Assembly: GCA_022579005.1 (NCBI GenBank)
Contig: MU401740.1
Span: 1 to 41,533 of the forward strand
Length of the DNA stretch: 41,533 nucleotides
Origin: Poronia punctata
Taxonomy: Eukaryota; Ascomycota; Sordariomycetes; Xylariales; Xylariaceae
Reading direction: 5' to 3'
Positions within the stretch are counted from its first letter, which is position 1. Each line of letters opens with the position of its first letter. A program made the position numbers and the translations under genes. The notes under the pieces were generated by a model that saw only the letters and a list, made by a program, of their open reading frames with translations, was not told where the DNA came from and made no database searches. Below are positions 36,669 through 41,533 of the stretch, in pieces.

Positions 36669-38151
36669 CAGTGACAATAGCCTGGGAAAGGACCGGTTCA
36701 GGTCGGGTTCGAGGTCCTTTGCCAATTTCCGCCTCGTCTGGCAAAGTCGGGCTTGATACGCATATGGTACCCATTATTTTTGTTTACTACTCTCGTTTGG
36801 CCGCTATTATACCCTCGTGATATGCCCATCTTTGACCTCTGTACCTCTTTCCTTGAAGTAGGTAATTACCTACTCTTGTCGATAGTGATAACTGATAAGA
36901 GTTACGATGCAATAAAATAATTCTTGTGCAGTCTATCATCAGGCGACACACAAATAGAGCAGTTGTCTATCTACGTGTGTCAATTATGCCCCTGTGTTCT
37001 CAGCCATACCTCAAATTACCACCTACGTACGTGTATATGTCTTCTTTTGACTCATACCTTACTTGCAATATGGCATATACAGTGTACACAGTGCATTGCA
37101 CACGCGTTCTCCAACCGATGTTGTCAACCTGCAGCGTCATGACATAGGTACTTGTATTACGTAAGCAATTTGGCGAACAACTTTAGGAAGTAGCTTTAAG
37201 AATTTACGTGTTACGTGTAGGAAAGCACAACAGAAGAACTACAACACCAACCTACCCACATACTCTAGAAAATTTGCCTAACTTGTGGTGTATCCGCGTG
37301 TATACAAGATGAATTTATATCATCATATTTCTCTTTATTTAGAATATGTCTCAGGAACTTGGTATATTTATGGACCTTGGTATAGGTTTTAAAAGAAAAA
37401 GAAAGAGAGAAAAACGTAACTGCGTACTCGTATGTGTCTGTACCTACATGTATAGCAACCTTGGTTACCAGACGTTATGTATACCCACACTTCCAAAGAT
37501 GGAAAGGTTTCAGCCAGCTGGGTCCATGATGTAAGTAGGTACTTGGCAGTACATACATGTACCTAGGTACCTACACTTAGTTGATGGCAACGCGCTTGCA
37601 CCCAATGCGCGTATCAACAGAACATCAACTTTCTAGACGTGCCATCTACATACTTACTATTCGCCAACAAATTATTATTCGTTTACAAGGCTTGCGCATT
37701 CTTTTTCCTACTTTCTCTGTCAACGGGCAAGTTTGCGGCTCTATCTAAGGTAACTGAGATTCCAATTCAACGCAAACTACAGCTGCGCGCAACGAAAAAA
37801 CGCGCTTTCTAACACGAATTGGTCCAAGTTTTTGTCACGCGACGTGGGTACAGCATTTTCCCAGTACTCTACAGACCCTCAATTCAACCCATAACTCGAC
37901 TTTCCCTTATAGATGCTGCTTTCGTGGAATCAATACTGATCTAAATATCGGCATTTAGATTCATTCAGTTGACGGCTGGGAATTTTACAATCTCAAGTAA
38001 ACCCGCGCGCGTCTTGCATGCTCAATTTCCGTCATTTGCGCTTCAACGTCTAAACAGCACTCGTCATTCCAAACCTGTCAATCATCCTGACTGCAGACTT
38101 TTGACGGTCTAGCGTTTTCTACAGAGTCGTGCGCATATCTATTTCACGAAA
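36669..38151. other. intergenic between ric8 and chromodomain gene
   Basis: About 1.5 kb. Features: AATAAA near 36912, an 18-bp perfect palindrome AGTAGGTAATTACCTACT (36857-36874), TACTCGTA (37425-37432) and TACCTAGGTACCTA (about 37560-37573). The right part should hold the promoter and leader of the chromodomain gene. No gene seen. Confidence 0.6.
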
Positions 38152-39394
38152 ATGTTGTCATCACGTTCCAGCGTCGACGGCCAGCAGCGTGACAGAAGAA
38201 GTGGCAGCCGCTCGGCCTTCAATGGTTTTAGCCATATTGACACGGATGGAAATAGTTTGTTTGGCGATGTCATTCCATCGATTCAGTCCGAGTGAGTTGA
38301 TTCAAACCCATCACAACCCACCGGCGGTAGACGGGACGCTTCACAGTGAGCATATTTGCTACTTGACACGTGCTATCGCTCAAGTTGTTCGTTCAAGCCA
38401 ATCTCACACACGAGAATTTTCACCGCTCTCTATCTCTTACTCTTTATATGCTTTGGCACTTTACAACGTACCAACTGACAAATATGCTAGTATCATGAAC
38501 GGTGGCTATATTGCTGAAGCGCATGAAGAGGATCAGAGTTCTCTAGTACTTGGCCAAGATGACATTCCCGCTTCCGCAGATCCAACGCCCAAGTCTTCTG
38601 TGAAAGCGGCGAAAACTAAAGATGTCAAGAACGTTTCAATTGTCCGACTTGACCCTACCGATGAGGGACAAGAAGACGACGAAGAAGAGGAGAGTAATAC
38701 CAGTGTCGCTGCCACTCCGGCGGTTGCCCGTAAACGTGGACGACCATCAAAGGCCGAGTCAACTCCCCGTGGTACCAACAAGACGGCAACGCCCAGTTCC
38801 AAGCCCGTGGGTGTCCAAGGCAAGCGCAAGAGAGGCGATCAGGATAATGGCACTCGAAAATCCGCTAGAGTTGCAGCCGATGTTGCTTCCCAGCAGATCT
38901 CGGAGCGTAGTGTGAGTTTGTGTAGAAGCACCTGACTGGAACGGAGCGAATGACTAATACGGAGCCTCTAGGCCAAACGTGCTAAGACTGCCGTTGCTCA
39001 AGCCAAACCTACAGCAGGAAGAGGCAGGCCTAAGACCAAGGTCGATGCCAAACCTACAGCGGGTAGAGGAAGGCCCAAGGCCAATGTCGATGCCAAACCT
39101 ACAGCAGGTAGAGGACGGCCCAAAACCAAGGTGGATGCCAAACCTGCTGCTGTCAAGAAGGGTACAAGGGGCAGGAAGCCAGCCGCCAAGGCCGAGATCG
39201 AGGTCGCGCCCGAGTGGGAAGTGGAATCGATTCTTGATAGACGCCATTTCCAGGAGGCCCCTACCCTGTACCTCGTCAAGTGGAAGGGCTTTACCAACAA
39301 GGACAATACTTGGGAGCCTGTCTCAAACCTGACCCATTGCTCCCAGCTTCTCAAGAAGTTCCGCGCCGAAGCAGACAGCAAGCAGACTAAGTAA
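38152..39394 (+). CDS. chromodomain protein with four AT-hooks
   Basis: Predicted 327-aa nuclear protein. Exons: 38152-38291, 38491-38911, 38972-39394; introns of 199 and 60 nt have GTGAGT donors and CTAG acceptors, in phase 2 and 0. Order of parts: short N-terminal region, acidic stretch (107-115), AT-hook RKRGRPSK (127-134), NLS-like GKRKRG, three tandem 15-residue units KPTAGRGRPKTKVDA (199-243) each with an AT-hook, a fourth weaker basic TRGRKP, then a chromodomain (267-317). The chromodomain has WEVESILD, LVKWKGF and NTWEP. Its expected aromatic cage is Trp269, Trp291 and Phe294, consistent with binding methylated H3 lysine. No chromoshadow domain, so it is not HP1. It may relate to the CDP-2 type of heterochromatin factor, but I cannot confirm that. 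Likely acts at AT-rich heterochromatin (inference). Confidence 0.88.
39005..39139 (+). repeat. 45-bp coding tandem repeat, three copies, encoding AT-hooks
   Basis: Three consecutive 45-bp units at 39005-39049, 39050-39094 and 39095-39139, each encoding a 15-residue KPTAGRGRPK-type AT-hook. They differ by only a few bases, and the frame is preserved because 45 is divisible by 3. A fourth, diverged unit may follow (AAA CCT GCT GCT). Copy number could vary between strains. Confidence 0.85.
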
Positions 39395-41300
39395 TGGGTT
39401 GGCGATGGCAACGAAGGGTAACAGCGGCCATCATGGCATGTATGATCAGGATTGGGCACAACAGGATGGCAAGGGAACTTAGCTTAATGTCCCCGGGGTT
39501 TATGAAGAGCATGGCAAATCACCCTGGGAGATTCAGACAGGCCGGGGGAGATGAATGGTGCCTCATTGCTATACAGGAGTCTGGGACGGAAAGGGTAATC
39601 GAGTACATAGGTATTCCTCTCCTTCTCATGGGCTTAGCCACGCGGGGAGGCCCTGTTGGCTTGCGCCCGGGAGGATGGCTTAGGAATACGCAATGGTCTT
39701 AAAATAAATCATGCGCAATATTATCCCAGTCGTGAAGGTGGCGAGCGTCTAGAGCATAGAATATGTGGTCGCTGTCCAACAATCCTACCCCTGCAATTTA
39801 TTACCTCACTTGCTTCATGACCTGCGGTAAGCCGTCGTCAATCCTCCTTCGCTACCTAATTCCTTCAGTGACTTACTTTGCACTTGTCATGACGGTTTCG
39901 TGATATCCTGACAGTCAACGGGTGTCTCCGCTTAGATGGCGCAATAACTTTGGGCGGTCGAGGTCAACATATATATCGTATGATATCTACACATAGCCAA
40001 GGTTTAAAAAAAAACACCACCCGATGCCCTCAGGAATGGACTAAAAGTCATAGAATACATGACATGTCTCGCCAAGAATCTTTCTTCGACTCGTCTTTAT
40101 CCCCATCGAGGTAGAGGATCCGGTCCAACAAGCGAGTGCGAATGCGAATCCAAGAGGTTAAAAACTCTCATGCAATATTCAAATCAAAAATCCAGGACAT
40201 TGCAAAACGTGCCAACGTTGCATTGATCCGATAGCTATCTTGTTTGGGCCAAATTCTTTCTATCTCCAGGACTTCGGAAAGAGAGGTTTGGTTGTGCAAG
40301 GGACGATGGAGAAGAGGTTGAAAAATCCCACGTGGGTCGAAACTGTTTCAAGTGCGTTGGCGGGAAGAAGAAGTAAGTGAATACAAACCCAAGGTAGATG
40401 TCCTCCTTCCCGTGTCACGGTTCCGATCTCGGTGCCTACGTGTACAGGCCAAGTCTACACCAAAACGCCTATATAAGTAGATACAGGAGACCTCTGCTTC
40501 TCAGAGAAACCTTCCCTCCTTGTGCAATAACAATAAGCCTTTACGGACCCCCCGGCAGTGTAGACTGTGACATCCCGTCTATTGGTACTTACTTGTTAGC
40601 TAGGTAGGTTAGGTAGGGCAGTGGTACTTAACGTACTCATACCCAGAAATAAGAAAAATATATGCCGATGTGTTTGTTGTATATGGTGTATGGTGTATGT
40701 ACGCACCTGAGGAGTATCTACCTATCTATCTAGCCAGGATAGCGAATTGCGTTATGGGATCGATCAGTTGCACTGCGTCTTTATGCCTTTCATGATTGAG
40801 TAAGTAAGTAAGCAAGTACATAGAGAGAGAGAGAGAGAGAGAGCTTGTCTTTTTTTTTTTTTTTTTATGAGCAACTACCTAGGTAGTTGTAGAATAATAA
40901 TACCTACCACCTCCTCTGTCCTCGTGGTCGACATAGGACTTGATTTTATTTTTTTGGAATATTTGGAGACTTGCCCGGTAGGTAATATAGAGCAAGAAGG
41001 AATATATACTAGATATCACGACGTTATGAGTTCAAGGTCAATACAGGTTTAATGTAGATACCTATTATTGCTAGCAGAAAAACAAACAAACAACGCCTCA
41101 TCTATACATAACCTTTTCTCCCCCCCTCCCCCCCCCCCTCTTTCGAAACAAGTGTGGCACGTAGTATCACATCTATCCGCATCCTTGTATCCTTAACCTA
41201 CTTATTTACCTCCCTAGGTTAGTTACCTATTTAAGTGTTACACGGGACGTTTAGGTAATAGGACCTAGCTAATTAAAAGGCTACAGGTGTTAGAAACAGC
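39395..41300. other. intergenic and transition to AT block
   Basis: About 1.9 kb. AATAAA at 39703-39708 may be the chromodomain-gene polyadenylation signal. Other contents: TAGG/TACC-rich stretches, an 18-bp perfect palindrome CAACTACCTAGGTAGTTG (40872-40889), a GA microsatellite (40822-40843), T17 (40850-40866) and a C-rich run (about 41121-41140). The frame opening at the stop of the chromodomain gene (39394-39702) looks like 3' UTR. Confidence 0.6.
40822..40843. repeat. (GA)n microsatellite followed by T17
   Basis: A run of about 11 GA dinucleotides, then GCTTGTC and 17 T residues (40850-40866). Confidence 0.9.
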
Positions 41301-41533
41301 CCCTTAAATAAAGAGGTTAAATAGGATTAACCTGTTGGTTTTATATTGCATGCACTTATAAATATAAAGTGCAAACTCTTTTTATATAAAGGAAATAAGA
41401 ACTGCTAATTTATAGCTAAAAATAAAAATAAATAAACTTATATTTTTTTAAAAGCTTAAAAAAGGACTTTTTTTTTATAAACCTTTTTAGCTTATATAAA
41501 ATTATTAAATTAAATTAAAGCTATTTTTACTTT
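41301..41533. repeat. second AT-rich, RIP-like block (start only)
   Basis: Composition drops to nearly pure A/T with the same AAAAGCTTA, AGCTATA and TTATATAAA words as the left block. The change is gradual from about 41200. It continues beyond the right edge. Confidence 0.7.

Noticed and set aside
38129..38490. Continuous frame leading directly into the second exon of the chromodomain gene
   Set aside because: An exon starting at ATG 38152 in another frame, with a GTGAGT donor and CTAG acceptor, gives a better N-terminus; the continuous frame begins at a non-ATG codon and reads through a typical intron.
39394..39702. 102-aa frame opening at the chromodomain-gene stop (TAATG)
   Set aside because: Eukaryotic genes are not translated by stop-start coupling as a rule; it has no domain and lies in the likely 3' UTR before AATAAA.

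Overview
The window looks like nuclear DNA of a filamentous ascomycete (Pezizomycotina, probably Sordariomycetes). The genes carry short introns of about 50-130 nt with GTRNGT donors and CTNAY branch sites, and the recognisable proteins are fungal or have fungal orthologues. I cannot name the species. The genome appears two-speed. A gene-bearing, GC-balanced island (about 9.6-41.3 kb) is bracketed by AT-rich sequence. That sequence has no credible ORF, is full of decayed tandem repeats, and resembles DNA ruined by repeat-induced point mutation (RIP).

Layout: 1-9.5 kb is an AT block with a ~70-bp array (about 100-1800), ~103-bp and ~180-bp repeats (1.9-3.0 kb) and a 40/42-bp array (6.95-7.4 kb). 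A 48-nt T tract marks the edge. Then follow: a 16-exon ABCC multidrug-type ABC transporter (minus, 15205-9873); a glucose-6-phosphate 1-epimerase (minus, 18048-16914); a 78-aa single-pass membrane protein (minus, 20158-19922); Gwt1, the inositol acyltransferase of GPI-anchor synthesis (minus, 22283-20727); an unknown Ser/Pro-rich protein with a possible BTB/POZ-like C-terminus (plus, 23585-24771); a secreted eqolisin (G1) glutamic peptidase (plus, 26723-27623); the replication-timing/telomere factor Rif1 (minus, 33581-28239); the G-alpha chaperone/GEF Ric8 (plus, 35049-36668); and a chromodomain protein with four AT-hooks (plus, 38152-39394). The rest is regulatory or featureless, and a second AT block starts near 41.3 kb.

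The genes are mostly unrelated housekeeping genes, not a metabolic cluster; no polyketide synthase, NRPS or terpene synthase core is present. The most interesting points are the chromodomain/AT-hook protein, which combines a likely methyl-histone reader with a likely AT-rich DNA reader in a genome rich in AT heterochromatin; the structure and unusual residual base context of the AT block; and two recurrent short noncoding motifs (TACTCGTA, and palindromes built on TACCTA). All exon joins were worked out by hand from splice signals and reading-frame continuity, without transcript data.
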